From positions 1 to 64,000 of the forward strand of contig JAOPUZ010000077.1 of assembly GCA_025966315.1 (NCBI GenBank): a stretch of 64,000 bases of DNA, written 5' to 3'. How positions within the stretch are numbered: the first letter of the stretch is position 1; every line of letters starts with the position of its first letter. Shown here in pieces: positions 1 to 9,039 of this stretch. Origin of the DNA: Frankiales bacterium (GTDB lineage: Bacteria; Actinomycetota; Actinomycetes; Mycobacteriales; Jatrophihabitantaceae). Under the pieces are notes generated by a model that saw nothing but the letters and a program-made list of their open reading frames with translations, had not been told where the DNA came from and searched no databases. The position numbers and the translations under genes are program-made.

Positions 1-1
1 G

Positions 2-246
2 TCCCCGAATGCAGTGCTTCCATAACCACAAACCTAAACGCAGGGTCCGACAGAAACCGGGCCGTAAACGCCCACCGGTCGAGAATCATCAACAAAATAA
101 GCCGAAAGCGAACACCCGCCCCGAGTCGCCGACACAGGGCTCGGCGCAGCCCGACCTCGGCAAGTCGACGAAGGAGCGGTATCGATCCCCGAATGCAGTG
201 CTTCCATGACTAGAACACTAAAGCAGGGGTACGACAGTTTCAGGGG
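2..246. repeat. Pair of ~60-bp imperfect direct repeats
   Basis: The stretch from 2 to about 60 recurs from 186 to about 246. The first 22 bases of each copy are identical (TCCCCGAATGCAGTGCTTCC plus AT). The remainder is diverged but alignable, ending in AGGGTCCGACAGAAAC in copy 1 and GGGGTACGACAGTTTC in copy 2. A weaker third relative (AGGGTATGACGAAACC) lies near 313-329. No gene with family resemblance is seen in 1-730, so this stretch is read as repeat-bearing intergenic DNA or the remains of a mobile element. Confidence 0.6.
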
Positions 247-335
247 GACGGCCCAGTCGAGATTTACCATTCCCGATATGGCCAAACCGCACAGTCAAAA
301 CACATTACCGGAAGGGTATGACGAAACCCTAGGAG

Positions 336-438
336 CGCCGAACGCACGTGCGATCCGCCGAAACGCACGTGCGATCCGCCGAACGCAGGTGCGATCCGCC
401 GAAACGCAGGTGCGACCCGCCAAGCGCACGTGGGATCC
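336..438. repeat. Five tandem 20/21-bp units
   Basis: Five consecutive units begin CGCCGAA(A)CGCA[CG]GTGCGA, at 336, 356, 377, 397 and 418. They alternate 20 and 21 bp, and the last unit is the most diverged. Each contains a CACGTGCG or CAGGTGCG core. The length alternation breaks any reading frame, so they are unlikely to code. There are no unique spacers, so this is not a CRISPR array. Confidence 0.75.
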
Positions 439-596
439 CGAGGCAAGTCGGCAGGCCCATGCGCGCAGTGTGGCTGCGACGCTAGCCGGCAGCAAGTGGC
501 TACCGCACGCAACTCACGCGCCGGTACCCGTTCTGTGGGTCGCGGGTCCAGTTCGGCCGCGACGACGGACCGATGACAGATTCGCTTGATGGAGTA

Positions 597-610
597 GTGC
601 CAAAGGTCCC
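597..610. promoter_or_regulatory. Weak DosR-box-like palindrome upstream of the SulP gene
   Basis: GTGCCAAAGGTCCC shares the AAAG(G)TCCC half of the boxes found at 3499, 7921 and 11452. Its left half differs at two positions from the known mycobacterial half-site GGGAC. It lies about 120 bp before the chosen SulP start. This is the weakest of the set and is listed mainly because of its neighbours. Confidence 0.3.
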
Positions 611-730
611 GTGGCCGGCGTCCGAGGACAATCTCACGAACGATTGAGCCGCTGCACCAGTAGGAATACGTTCGCCTTCGGGCAGTGCGAAATAGTCGAG
701 GCTGCTTCCGGCTGGGATGGGAGGGGCACC

Positions 731-2398
731 GTGGCGCTGACGTTCGTGTCGCGGCTGCGCGCGATGTTACCGACGTCAGCGGACTGGACGACGGCCCGAC
801 GAAATCCGCGAAGCAACCTGCTCGCCGGCGCTACCGTCGCCGTGGTGGCGCTGCCGTTGGCCCTCGCCTTTGGGGTCGCCTCCGGTGTTGGTGCCCGCGC
901 CGGGCTGATCACCGCGGTAGTGGCCGGTGCGTTGGCGGCGATCTTCGGTGGCTCGAACCTGCAGGTATCCGGACCGACCGGGGCCATGACGGTGGTGCTG
1001 ATCCCGGTATTCCATCGTTACGGAACCAACGGCGTTCTGATGGTCGGCATGCTCGGCGGCGGCCTGCTGATCCTGGCCTCGTTCGCCGGGCTGGGGCGCG
1101 CGGCGCGGTACTTGCCCGCCCCGGTGATCGAAGGCTTCACGGCCGGCATCGCAGTGGTCATCGTGTTGCAACAGGTCCCGTCCATGTTGGGAACTCCCGG
1201 GACCGGCAGCAAGGCGTGGCGGTCGGCCTGGGATTCTGCCCATCACTACGTGCAGCATCCGCAGCCCTGGCCGCTGGTGGTGGCGTTGACGGTGGCCGCC
1301 CTGATCCTGCTGGCCACCCGCTGGCGGCCGGCCATTCCGGTGTCGCTGGCGGTGGTGGCCGCAGCCACGCTCGTCGTCCAGGTGACTGGCGTCCACGTTG
1401 CCCGCCTCGGCACCCTGCCCAGCGGCCTGCCAACACCGAGCCTCGCGTTCTTCGGCCCGCAGTTGCTGACCAGTCTGCTGCCTTCCGCGCTGGCCGTCGC
1501 GGCGCTGGGTGCGCTGGAATCGCTGCTGTCAGCGACGGTCGCCGACGGGCTGACCATCGACGAGCGGCATGACCCTGACCGCGAATTGTTCGGTCAGGGC
1601 ATCGCGAACCTGATCAGCCCATTGTTCGGCGGCGTTCCGGCGACCGGAGCCATCGCACGCACCGCCGTGAACGCCCGCGTCGGCGCCACTTCCCGGCTGT
1701 CGGCGTTGACCCATGCCGTCACGCTCGCCATTATCGTGTTGGCGGCGGCGCCGTTGGTAGGCAAGATTCCGGTTGCGGCACTGGCCGGCGTGTTGCTGGC
1801 GACCTGCATCCAGATGGTCGAGGTCGGTTCGCTGCTGGCCATTGCTCGGGCGACTCGTCCCGACGCCCTGATCCTGCTCACGACGCTGGTGGTCACGGTG
1901 GCCGCCGATCTCGTCACCGCCGTCGCGGTCGGAATCGCCATCGCGGTAGTGATGGCACTGCGTTCGGTTTCGCGCGCCAGTCGGCTCGAACAGATGCCGG
2001 TATCCGAGCACGAGGCCGGAAGTGCCGACGACGCCGAACGTTCCTTGCTGGCCGACCACATCGTTGCCTACCGCATCGACGGCCCGCTGATCTTCGCCGC
2101 CGCGCACCGCTTCCTGTTGGAACTGACCGAAGTGGCCTACGTCAGGGTGGTCATCCTGCGCCTGTCGCGGGTCAGCTCGCTCGACGCCACCGGAGCTCAG
2201 GTCCTCGGTGACGCGATCAGCCGGCTGGAACGCCGCGGAATCACCGTGCTGATCTCGGGCATCAGTCCCGGGCACGACGGCATCCTGGCCGCACTGGGCG
2301 TGGCCGACGAGCTGCGCGCGCAGTCACGGATCTTCGCCGACACGCCGGCCGCGATCAGGTATGCGCGCACCTTGATCCACCCGATTGCGATTGCCTGA
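731..2398 (+). CDS. SulP-family anion transporter with C-terminal STAS domain
   Basis: A predicted inner-membrane SLC26/SulP transporter (sulfate, bicarbonate or another anion) of about 555 residues. Residues ~30-400 are a run of hydrophobic helices containing the conserved SGPTGAMTVV segment of the transport core. The C-terminal ~120 residues form a STAS domain with the LSRVSSLDATGAQVL pattern, including the Ser-Leu-Asp turn typical of anti-sigma-antagonist folds. The frame is open back to 611, but the GTG at 731 follows a GGGAGGGG ribosome site and starts just before the first helix, so it is preferred. It stands alone, with the alcohol dehydrogenase convergent downstream. SulP genes are known members of mycobacterial DosR-type stress regulons, which fits the block; the substrate cannot be told from sequence. 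Confidence 0.88.
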   Translation: MALTFVSRLRAMLPTSADWTTARRNPRSNLLAGATVAVVALPLALAFGVASGVGARAGLITAVVAGALAAIFGGSNLQVSGPTGAMTVVLIPVFHRYGTNGVLMVGMLGGGLLILASFAGLGRAARYLPAPVIEGFTAGIAVVIVLQQVPSMLGTPGTGSKAWRSAWDSAHHYVQHPQPWPLVVALTVAALILLATRWRPAIPVSLAVVAAATLVVQVTGVHVARLGTLPSGLPTPSLAFFGPQLLTSLLPSALAVAALGALESLLSATVADGLTIDERHDPDRELFGQGIANLISPLFGGVPATGAIARTAVNARVGATSRLSALTHAVTLAIIVLAAAPLVGKIPVAALAGVLLATCIQMVEVGSLLAIARATRPDALILLTTLVVTVAADLVTAVAVGIAIAVVMALRSVSRASRLEQMPVSEHEAGSADDAERSLLADHIVAYRIDGPLIFAAAHRFLLELTEVAYVRVVILRLSRVSSLDATGAQVLGDAISRLERRGITVLISGISPGHDGILAALGVADELRAQSRIFADTPAAIRYARTLIHPIAIA

Positions 2399-2416
2399 GC
2401 GTGGCCATCGGCGACA

Positions 2417-3415
2417 CTAGTTGTGCAGTACGGCCGCGCCACCGAACCGGCCATGGGCCAGATCGGACAACGCTGTTGGCGCGTCGGCCATAGCGTAGGA
2501 GACGGTCGTCGGCTGGATCTTGAATCGTTCAGCCAGGCGCAAGAATTCTTCCCCGTCCTGCCGCGTGTTGGCCGTGACGCTGCGCAGGTTCCGTTCGCGG
2601 AACAGCTCCGACTGGTAGTTCAGGCTTGGAATGTCGGACAGCCAGATGCCGGCCACCGCGAGCGTGCCGCCGGCGTCGAGAGCGCGAAGTGCGGGCACCA
2701 CCAGTTCGCCGGCCGGCGCGAACAGGATGGCCGCATCGAGGGGCTCCGGCGGGGCGTCGGACGCGTTGGCCACCGAGTCCACGCCCAGCGCGGACGCCAA
2801 CTGCTGGTTATGCGCGCCGCGGGTCATGACGTGCACGCGCAAGCCCTCATGCAAGGCAACCTGCGCGGTGAGATGTGCGCTGCCTCCGAAGCCGTAGATG
2901 CCCAGTCGACCACCGGGCGGCGCGTCGGCGACCCGCAGCGCGCGATAGCCGATGATGCCGGCGCAGAGCAGCGGAGCGGCCTGTTCGTCCGTTAGGGCCG
3001 GCGGCAACGCATAGACGAAGCGCTCGTCCGCCAGGCACGCGTCGGCATAACCGCCCTGCACGTCCCAGCCGGTGAACTGCGGCGACTCGCAGAGATTCTC
3101 CGCCCCGCGACGGCAGAATCGGCAGCTGCCGTCGGTGCTGGCGAGCCAGGGGACGCCGACCCGGTCACCGACGGCAAACCGTCCGGCGCCGGCTCCGACG
3201 GCCTCGACGCGGCCGACGATCTCGTGACCCGGGGTCACGGCCGGATGCCGCGGCGCGAGGTCGCCTTCGGCCAGGTGAAGGTCGGTGCGACAGACCCCGC
3301 AGCAACTGATTCTGACGAGGAGTTGTCCGGGACCCGGCGACGGCGTCTCGCGTTCGATGCGGCGCAGCGGTCCCTCGTCGATCGGCGCGCAGTGTTCGAC
3401 TATCCAAGCAAGCAT
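2417..3415 (-). CDS. Zinc-dependent alcohol dehydrogenase (MDR family)
   Basis: A 332-residue medium-chain dehydrogenase/reductase. The catalytic zinc region CCGVCRTD is at ~38-45 and PGHE at ~62-65. A structural-zinc lobe (CRFCRRGAENLC) shows three of the usual four cysteines. The nucleotide-binding glycine motif GIYGFGGSAH starts the Rossmann half. It resembles the actinobacterial AdhA branch that oxidises or reduces short alcohols and aldehydes with NAD(P). It is divergent from the flavodoxin gene at 3582, and the shared gap holds a DosR-box-like palindrome, suggesting co-induction. It could regenerate NAD+ under low oxygen alongside the phosphoketolase pathway. The missing structural cysteine may weaken that zinc site. 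Confidence 0.87.
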   Translation of the reverse strand: MLAWIVEHCAPIDEGPLRRIERETPSPGPGQLLVRISCCGVCRTDLHLAEGDLAPRHPAVTPGHEIVGRVEAVGAGAGRFAVGDRVGVPWLASTDGSCRFCRRGAENLCESPQFTGWDVQGGYADACLADERFVYALPPALTDEQAAPLLCAGIIGYRALRVADAPPGGRLGIYGFGGSAHLTAQVALHEGLRVHVMTRGAHNQQLASALGVDSVANASDAPPEPLDAAILFAPAGELVVPALRALDAGGTLAVAGIWLSDIPSLNYQSELFRERNLRSVTANTRQDGEEFLRLAERFKIQPTTVSYAMADAPTALSDLAHGRFGGAAVLHN

Positions 3416-3498
3416 GGGATCAATGATGCGCTAATTTGCCTCTGCTGGTCCCGAGTTCCGCGTCCAGCGCGGTGCGGCTTCGCCTCGGTCGCCCGGTC

Positions 3499-3512
3499 GG
3501 GACCAATGGCCC
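3499..3512. promoter_or_regulatory. DosR-box-like palindrome in the adh/flavodoxin divergent promoter
   Basis: GGGACCAATGGCCC. The left half is identical to the mycobacterial DosR half-site GGGAC and the right half (GGCCC) has one change from GTCCC. Spacing matches the box at 11452 (AGGACCAAAGTCCT). It sits 83 bp from the dehydrogenase start and 69 bp from the flavodoxin start, a plausible activator position for both. Confidence 0.5.
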
Positions 3513-3581
3513 TGCCTGGCGACGGCTGGGCTTGGTTGGCTGCAAGTGAACGCCCACCACAGCCCTGGCGGAGGTCCCGAG

Positions 3582-4157
3582 ATGCACGCAGTCATAGCGT
3601 ACGAGTCGATGTTCGGTAACACTCGGATGGTCGCCGAGGCCATCGGCGTCGGGCTGAGGGCCACGTGCTCCGTAGACGTGGTCCGCATGAGTGAACTCGA
3701 TGCCGGGCGACTCGCAGCGGCGGACCTGCTGGTCGTCGGCGGTCCGACCCACGCGTGGGGAATGAGCCGACCGAATACCCGCCTGAACGCATCGGCCCAG
3801 GCGGACAAGCCAGGCAGCAGGCTGAGCCTCGAACCGCACGCCACTGCGCCGGGCCTGCGTGAGTGGTTCAAGTCGCAGGCATCGGCGCCTGGTGCGGCCG
3901 GATCGATTGGCTCGGTCCGCTCGACCGCCTTAACGAAGTCGGCAGCCTTCGACACCCGGGTGCAACTGCCGCGGCTGCTGACCGGGCGGGCCAGCGTCAA
4001 GCTGGTGCACGCTTTGCGGGCTCGGGGCTACGACGTGATCGCCAGCCCGGCGAGCTTCCTGGTGGGCCGTAAAAGCACAGCCTTGCTGGCCGGCGAACTG
4101 GAACGCGCTCGCGAGTGGGGCGCCACGTTGAGTCCGCCGCACGTCGGCAGCTCGTGA
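3582..4157 (+). CDS. Flavodoxin-like protein
   Basis: A 191-residue flavodoxin-fold protein. The N-terminal FMN phosphate loop YESMFGNTRMVA is at ~7-18 and the central VVGGPTHAWGMSRP segment matches the second FMN loop of actinobacterial flavodoxin/MioC-like proteins. The ATG at 3582 is preceded by GAGG; the frame is open further upstream, but residues before this Met match nothing. It is expected to be a soluble FMN redox carrier. Its position, divergent from an alcohol dehydrogenase inside a DosR-like block, suggests an electron-transfer role under oxygen limitation. The partner is unknown. Confidence 0.8.
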   Translation: MHAVIAYESMFGNTRMVAEAIGVGLRATCSVDVVRMSELDAGRLAAADLLVVGGPTHAWGMSRPNTRLNASAQADKPGSRLSLEPHATAPGLREWFKSQASAPGAAGSIGSVRSTALTKSAAFDTRVQLPRLLTGRASVKLVHALRARGYDVIASPASFLVGRKSTALLAGELERAREWGATLSPPHVGSS

Positions 4158-4249
4158 AGCTGTTGGTCGATGACGGCGTGTCCCAGTCAGACATCGCCCG
4201 CGAGCTCGAAGTGAGCCGCCAGGCGGTGAAGCAGATGGCGGCGCTGTGA
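4154..4249 (+). CDS. Tiny helix-turn-helix ORF or remnant
   Basis: A 31-codon frame starting with GTG inside the flavodoxin stop (GTGA overlap). It encodes VSQSDIARELEVSRQAV, a clean HTH pattern of the resolvase/sigma-like type, then stops after QMAAL. It is too short for a complete regulator, so it is either a relic of a larger DNA-binding protein or a small coupled peptide. The overlap argues it may still be translated. Confidence 0.3.
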   Translation: MKLLVDDGVSQSDIARELEVSRQAVKQMAAL

Positions 4250-4276
4250 GGGGTCGCGCGTCGGCAACCGGTCGAA

Positions 4277-5413
4277 TCAGTCGGGCACGACCTGCCTGGT
4301 GAGCCGATCGATCACGCGATCCTCCTCCGCCGTCACCACCAGCACCCGCAGCCCGGTCTCACGCAATCGCTGCTGCGCGTCGCCCGGGGAGCCAGCATCG
4401 ACGACGTCGCGGCCGCCACGTAACGGGACCAACTGGCGACAGATCGCCTCTCGGACCGCGCTGGCGTGTTCGCCTACCCCGCCGGTGAAGACCAGGCTGT
4501 CCCACCGATCCAGGGTGGTGACACCGCCCGCGATGGCCATTGCCGCGCCGCCGGAAAACACGGCCAGGGCCAGCTCGGCATCGGCGTCAACCGCTTGGGT
4601 CAGGTCCCGGACATCGTGGCGACCACCCGCCAGTCCGGCCAACCCGGAGTCGCGGTCGAACGCGGTCCGCAGCCGATCAACGGTGTAACCGTGTTGCTGG
4701 ATAAGGTAAAGCGCGATCTCGGGATCCAGGTCGCCGCTGCGGGTGCCCGACAGCATCCCGCTGGTCGGGGTCAATGACATGCTCGTGTGCCTGGGCCGGC
4801 CGTCAGCGACGGCGGTGACGCTGCAGCCGCTACCCAGGTGTGCGATCACCGCCTGGCCCAGATCGGGGTGACGGTCCACCACGGACTGGACGGACAGCCC
4901 GTGGAATCCGTAGCGACGGACGCCCAACTGGCGAAGCTCCTCGGACACCGGCAGCCGACGCGATCGTTCCGGCAGATCATGATGAAACCCGGTGTCGAAG
5001 CAGGCGACATGTCGCGCCTGCGGCCAGGCCCGCCGGGCATGACCGATCGCGGCAAGATCACCCGGTAGGTGCAGCGGGGCCAGCGGGACGGCAGCCTGCA
5101 AGTCCGCCACCAGCTGATCATCAATAACCGTCGGGCGAAAGTGCTTCGGACCGCCGTGCACGACTCGATGCCCAACCGCGGTCGGGGTCAGGCCCGCAAT
5201 GACGAGTTCGCGCGCAATCGCGTCCACCGCCTCGCTGACCCCGTCGGTGAACGGCCGCTGGCCCGGGCTGGCGCCGCCGGTGACGCTCAGCACGCCGTCG
5301 CCGGTGCCCATCCGCTCGACGCCGATCTCGAGGACCAATTCCGGCGTACGAACCGACGCCTTCAGTGATGACGAACCTGGATTCAACGCGAGAATCGTCG
5401 CCGAGCTGGTCAT
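4277..5413 (-). CDS. ackA: Acetate kinase
   Basis: A 378-residue acetokinase that interconverts acetyl phosphate plus ADP with acetate plus ATP. It carries the N-terminal signature LALNPGSSSLK, the VGHRVVHGG substrate region, the FDTGFH motif and the second signature RRYGFHGLS. The phosphate-binding LGSGCSV and the TSGMLSGTRSGDLDP loop are also present. The ATG overlaps the stop of the upstream phosphoketolase gene (ATGA at 5410-5413), so the two are translationally coupled. Phosphoketolase makes acetyl phosphate and this enzyme turns it into ATP, giving substrate-level ATP without respiration. That fits the hypoxia-type block. Confidence 0.95.
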   Translation of the reverse strand: MTSSATILALNPGSSSLKASVRTPELVLEIGVERMGTGDGVLSVTGGASPGQRPFTDGVSEAVDAIARELVIAGLTPTAVGHRVVHGGPKHFRPTVIDDQLVADLQAAVPLAPLHLPGDLAAIGHARRAWPQARHVACFDTGFHHDLPERSRRLPVSEELRQLGVRRYGFHGLSVQSVVDRHPDLGQAVIAHLGSGCSVTAVADGRPRHTSMSLTPTSGMLSGTRSGDLDPEIALYLIQQHGYTVDRLRTAFDRDSGLAGLAGGRHDVRDLTQAVDADAELALAVFSGGAAMAIAGGVTTLDRWDSLVFTGGVGEHASAVREAICRQLVPLRGGRDVVDAGSPGDAQQRLRETGLRVLVVTAEEDRVIDRLTRQVVPD

Positions 5414-7830
5414 CGTCCCCAGGTCCAGCCTTCGACCTCAGGCAGGTCCTCAAGGTGCTCGCGGACGTAGCGATGGTGCCGGTCCAGCATCTGCTCGCAG
5501 TACTGCGCCAGTTCTTCACCACGTTCGGGCGCACGCCGTGAGCGTCGCAACGCCTCCAGAACCAGGTGATAGCGACTCATCCGGTTGAGCACCACCATGT
5601 CGAACGGCGTGGTCGTGGTGCCCTGTTCGGAGAAGCCGCGGACGTGGAAGCGTCCTGGATTCCGGCGCCCGTGCAGCAATTCATGGATGGCCCGGGGGTA
5701 ACCGTGAAAGGCGAAGATGACGTCGGTATCGATCGTGAACAGTTCGTCGAAGTGGTCCTCGCTGAACCCATGCGGGTGATCGTGCTGCGGCAACAACGCC
5801 ATCAAATCAACGACATTCACCACCCGTACCCGCAAGTAGGGAACGTACTCGCGCAGCAGCTCGGCGGCCGCCAGCGTCTCCAGCGTGGGCACATCTCCCG
5901 CGGCCGCCAGTACGATATCCGGCTCGTCCGGGCGCCCCGGGGTATCGCCTTCGGTGCCGGCCCAATCCCACACCGACGCCCCGGCGGCACAATGCGCCTC
6001 AGCCTCGTCCACGCTCAGATATTGCAGGTGTTTCTGCTTGTCCACGACGATCAGGTTCACGTGGTCCCGGCTGTCCAGACAGTGCTTGGCGATGGACAGC
6101 GTGCAGTTGGCGTCCGGTGGCAGCCAGATCCGGACGACCTCGGGCGACAACGGAATGGCGGTATCGATCAATCCTGGTCCCTGATGGGAGAAGCCGTTGT
6201 GGTCGTTTCGCCAGCAGGTTGAGGTCAGCAACACGTTCAATGAGGCCACCGGCGCTCGCCACTGCAGATCGGCAGCATGCTGAAGCCACTTCGTGTGTTG
6301 GACCAGCATTGAGGCCGACACCATTGCGAAAGCCTCGTAGGTGGCGAACATTCCGTGCCGGCCTGACAACAGATACCCTTCCAACCAGCCCTGGCACAGG
6401 TGTTCGGACAGCACCTCCATCACCCGACCCTCGGGCGACAGGTGATCGTCGGTGACCAGCACCGGTGCCTGCAGGCAGCGATCGGTTTCCTGGAAGACTG
6501 CGGCCAACCGGTTACTGGCCGTTTCATCCGGGCAGAAAAGGCGGAAGTGGCCGCCGCCGTCCTCGGCGCGTGCGGTGTCGGCGTAGACGTCGCGCAACAA
6601 TTTGCCCAGCGGCTCGGTGTTTTCGTGGTGGACGACCCCGCGCTCATCGACGTCCAGGGCGTAATTGGTCAGCGCCCGGATCGCCAGTGGTTCGAGCAGC
6701 CTGCCCCCGTTGGCGTAGGGCGACGCCGACATCCGCCGATCGCCGGGCGGGGCCAACGCGGCGATCTCCGGGTTCAACCGGCCGTCCTGCTCGAAGAGCT
6801 CGTCCGGACGGTAGGACCGTAACCACTGCTCCAACCGGGCCAGGTGATCGGGGTTTTCCCTTACCGCGGAAAGCGGAACTTGATGGGCCCGGAAGGTCCC
6901 TTCGATCTGGACGCCGTCGACGACGTCTGGTCCGGTCCACCCTTTCGGGGTGCGCAGGATGATCGCCGGCCACCGCGATGGGGCCTGCGCAACGGCCCCG
7001 GCTCCGCGCGCCTGCCGCTGGATCTCACCGATCTGGGCGTGCGCGGCGAACAGGGCTTGGTTCAGATCGGTGAACACCTGGACCGGATCGTCACCGGCGA
7101 CGACGACCGGATCCCAGCCCTGGCTGGCCAGCAGTCCGATGACGTCCGAGTCCGGTGCCCGGCCCAACACCGTCGGCCCGGAGATCTTGTAGCCGTTCAG
7201 ATGCAGGATGGGCAGGACCGCGCCGTCGCGCCGGGCATTCAAGAAGGCCGGGATCTTCCAGGACGCGGCCAGCGGCCCGGTTTCGGCCTCGCCGTCACCG
7301 ACCACACAGGCCACCACTAGCTCCGGGTGGTCGAAGGCCGCGCCGGCGGCGTGGGCCAGCGCGTAGCCGAGTTCGCCGCCCTCGTGGATGCTGCCTGGCG
7401 TCTGGACACTGACGTGACTAGGAATGCCACCGGGCGTGGAGAACTGCCGCACCAGCCGGGCCAGACCAGCGGCGTCCGCTGACACGGCCGGATAGATCTC
7501 GCTGTAGGTGCCTTCCAGGTAGGTGTTGGCGACCAGCGCCGGCCCACCATGACCGGGCCCGGTCACGTAGATGCAATCGCTGTCGGTGGCACGGATCATC
7601 CGGTTGAGCAGCACGTAGATCATCGACAGGCCCGGACTGGTGCCCCAGTGCCCGAGCAACCTGGGTTTGATGTCGTCGACCGTGAGCGGCTCACGCAGCA
7701 GCGGGTTCGACTTCAGGTAGATCTGCGCGACGGTCAGGTAATTGGCCGCGGCCCACCAGCGAAGGTCCAGGGCGAGTTCGGACTCGGGATAGGACACCGA
7801 CGTTTCGACCGCGTAGTTCGGCAGGCTCAT
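5410..7830 (-). CDS. xfp: Xylulose-5-P/fructose-6-P phosphoketolase
   Basis: An ~806-residue thiamine-diphosphate enzyme that splits xylulose 5-phosphate (and often fructose 6-phosphate) with phosphate into acetyl phosphate and an aldose phosphate. Diagnostic blocks are LLGHWGTSPGLSMIYVLLNR, TGPGHGGPALVANTYLEGTY, the ThDP motif GDGEAETGPLA, SWKIPAFLNARRDGAVLPIL, and C-terminal YPRAIHELLHGR. The frame is open to 8019, but homology begins at the ATG at 7830 (MSLPNYA). The leader has no strong ribosome site. It heads a two-gene operon with ackA and is divergent from the nitroreductase across a gap holding two DosR-like boxes. Confidence 0.96.
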   Translation of the reverse strand: MSLPNYAVETSVSYPESELALDLRWWAAANYLTVAQIYLKSNPLLREPLTVDDIKPRLLGHWGTSPGLSMIYVLLNRMIRATDSDCIYVTGPGHGGPALVANTYLEGTYSEIYPAVSADAAGLARLVRQFSTPGGIPSHVSVQTPGSIHEGGELGYALAHAAGAAFDHPELVVACVVGDGEAETGPLAASWKIPAFLNARRDGAVLPILHLNGYKISGPTVLGRAPDSDVIGLLASQGWDPVVVAGDDPVQVFTDLNQALFAAHAQIGEIQRQARGAGAVAQAPSRWPAIILRTPKGWTGPDVVDGVQIEGTFRAHQVPLSAVRENPDHLARLEQWLRSYRPDELFEQDGRLNPEIAALAPPGDRRMSASPYANGGRLLEPLAIRALTNYALDVDERGVVHHENTEPLGKLLRDVYADTARAEDGGGHFRLFCPDETASNRLAAVFQETDRCLQAPVLVTDDHLSPEGRVMEVLSEHLCQGWLEGYLLSGRHGMFATYEAFAMVSASMLVQHTKWLQHAADLQWRAPVASLNVLLTSTCWRNDHNGFSHQGPGLIDTAIPLSPEVVRIWLPPDANCTLSIAKHCLDSRDHVNLIVVDKQKHLQYLSVDEAEAHCAAGASVWDWAGTEGDTPGRPDEPDIVLAAAGDVPTLETLAAAELLREYVPYLRVRVVNVVDLMALLPQHDHPHGFSEDHFDELFTIDTDVIFAFHGYPRAIHELLHGRRNPGRFHVRGFSEQGTTTTPFDMVVLNRMSRYHLVLEALRRSRRAPERGEELAQYCEQMLDRHHRYVREHLEDLPEVEGWTWGR

Positions 7831-7920
7831 GTCCGTCAGTGTGGGCGCCTGGTGGCCAGCACGCCAATTCCCTGCTCGCCCTCGTCCGGAAAGCACATTC
7901 TCGAACCTGGGGCACTGCTC

Positions 7921-7934
7921 GGGACGTTCGCCCC
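7921..7934. promoter_or_regulatory. DosR-box-like palindrome in the xfp/nitroreductase gap
   Basis: GGGACGTTCGCCCC, flanked by TC on the left. The left half matches the mycobacterial DosR half-site and the right half differs from GTCCC by one base. It is ~90 bp from both divergent starts. A second related palindrome begins 7 bp further on, which resembles the paired boxes common in DosR-regulated promoters. Confidence 0.5.
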
Positions 7935-7941
7935 TGTCAAC

Positions 7942-7957
7942 GGCCCGACTTTGGCCC
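7942..7957. promoter_or_regulatory. Second DosR-box-like palindrome
   Basis: On the minus strand this reads GGGCCAAAGTCGGGCC, sharing GGNCCAAAGTC with the box at 11452. Two adjacent sites in one divergent promoter would allow cooperative binding by dimers of the DevR-like regulator encoded at 10749. Confidence 0.4.
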
Positions 7958-8011
7958 GATGGTGAACACAAGAGGAAGTTGACTTGATGTCGAGTAGAAC
8001 GGAGCTGTCTG

Positions 8012-9007
8012 ATGACCACTTCTCAGGACCTACGTACCGCCACCGGCGCATTGCGACGGGCGGCGGTGCGAGCGACGTTTGCGCCCTCGGTGCACAATAC
8101 CCAGCCCTGGCGGATACTGCTCGGCCACGACGAATTGGGGCTGTTGACCGACCGCACCCGGCAGCTCCAGGCGCTCGACCCGACCGGACGGCAGCTGGTG
8201 ATCAGCTGTGGCTGCGCGCTGTTCAACGCTCGCGTGTCGCTCGCCGCCGCGGACCTGACCGCCGTGGTCACCCGGTTCCCCGACATCTCTCGTTCGGACC
8301 TGTTGGCCACCATCGCGGTACAACAAAGCCCGGGACCGCAGGGCGACCCGATCGCGGCGTTGGATAGCGTCGTGGAGTTGCGCCACACAAATCGTCGGCG
8401 TTTCGCCGATGACGCGGTACCGCCGGAAATGCTGGAGGTGCTGGAGCAGGCCGCGCTGGCCGAGGACAGCATCCTGGTCCAGATCCGTGACCCCGCTCAG
8501 CGGCTGGCCGTCGCCCGGCTGAGTCAGCAGGCGGACGCGCTGCAGAACGCGGACGCCGGGTACCGGGCCGAACTGCGCGCCTGGACGACAACCGACCTGG
8601 CTCGGCTCGATGGCGTGCCGGCGACCGCGGTGCCGCAGGTGACCGGCGAGTCGCACGACGAGGTGCCGATCCGCGATTTCGATACCAGTGGGCAGGGTCT
8701 GTTGCCCAGTGACACCGGTTCCTCCAGCCAGCAGTGCCTGTTGTTGCTAGGAACGCGGGGCGACAATCCGGCCGCGTGGCTGCGAGCCGGTGAGGCGTTG
8801 CAGCGGATCCTGCTGGAAATCACTCGGCATGGCTTCACCGCCAGCCCGCTGACTCAGGTCATTGAGGCCGCCGTCACCCGGGAGGCCTTGCAAACCGAAC
8901 TCGGCCTGACCATGATGCCGCACGTACTGCTGCGGGTCGGACGGGCCGCGGCGACCCCGGCGACCCATCGCCGCCGGCTGGTCGACGTGTTGATCGAACG
9001 GCCGTAG
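8012..9007 (+). CDS. Acg-family nitroreductase-like protein
   Basis: A 331-residue protein of the nitroreductase-fold Acg family. The N-terminal RATFAPSVHNTQPWRI pattern is the family hallmark: the SxHNTQPW motif at the FMN site. A central LRHTNRRRF block and the C-terminal PHVLLRVGRA strand also match. In mycobacteria the Acg group (Rv2032, Rv3127, Rv3131) belongs to the DosR regulon. Those proteins are described as FMN-binding folds that may store flavin rather than reduce nitro compounds. The ATG at 8012 gives the natural N-terminus. It lies just upstream of the DevS/DevR-like genes, which supports control by that pair. Confidence 0.85.
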   Translation: MTTSQDLRTATGALRRAAVRATFAPSVHNTQPWRILLGHDELGLLTDRTRQLQALDPTGRQLVISCGCALFNARVSLAAADLTAVVTRFPDISRSDLLATIAVQQSPGPQGDPIAALDSVVELRHTNRRRFADDAVPPEMLEVLEQAALAEDSILVQIRDPAQRLAVARLSQQADALQNADAGYRAELRAWTTTDLARLDGVPATAVPQVTGESHDEVPIRDFDTSGQGLLPSDTGSSSQQCLLLLGTRGDNPAAWLRAGEALQRILLEITRHGFTASPLTQVIEAAVTREALQTELGLTMMPHVLLRVGRAAATPATHRRRLVDVLIERP

Positions 9008-9039
9008 GTGCTATTGGATCGGTCAACTACAGTCCAGTC

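Noticed and set aside
336-438. CRISPR array
   Set aside because: Units are contiguous with no unique spacers and no cas genes are nearby.
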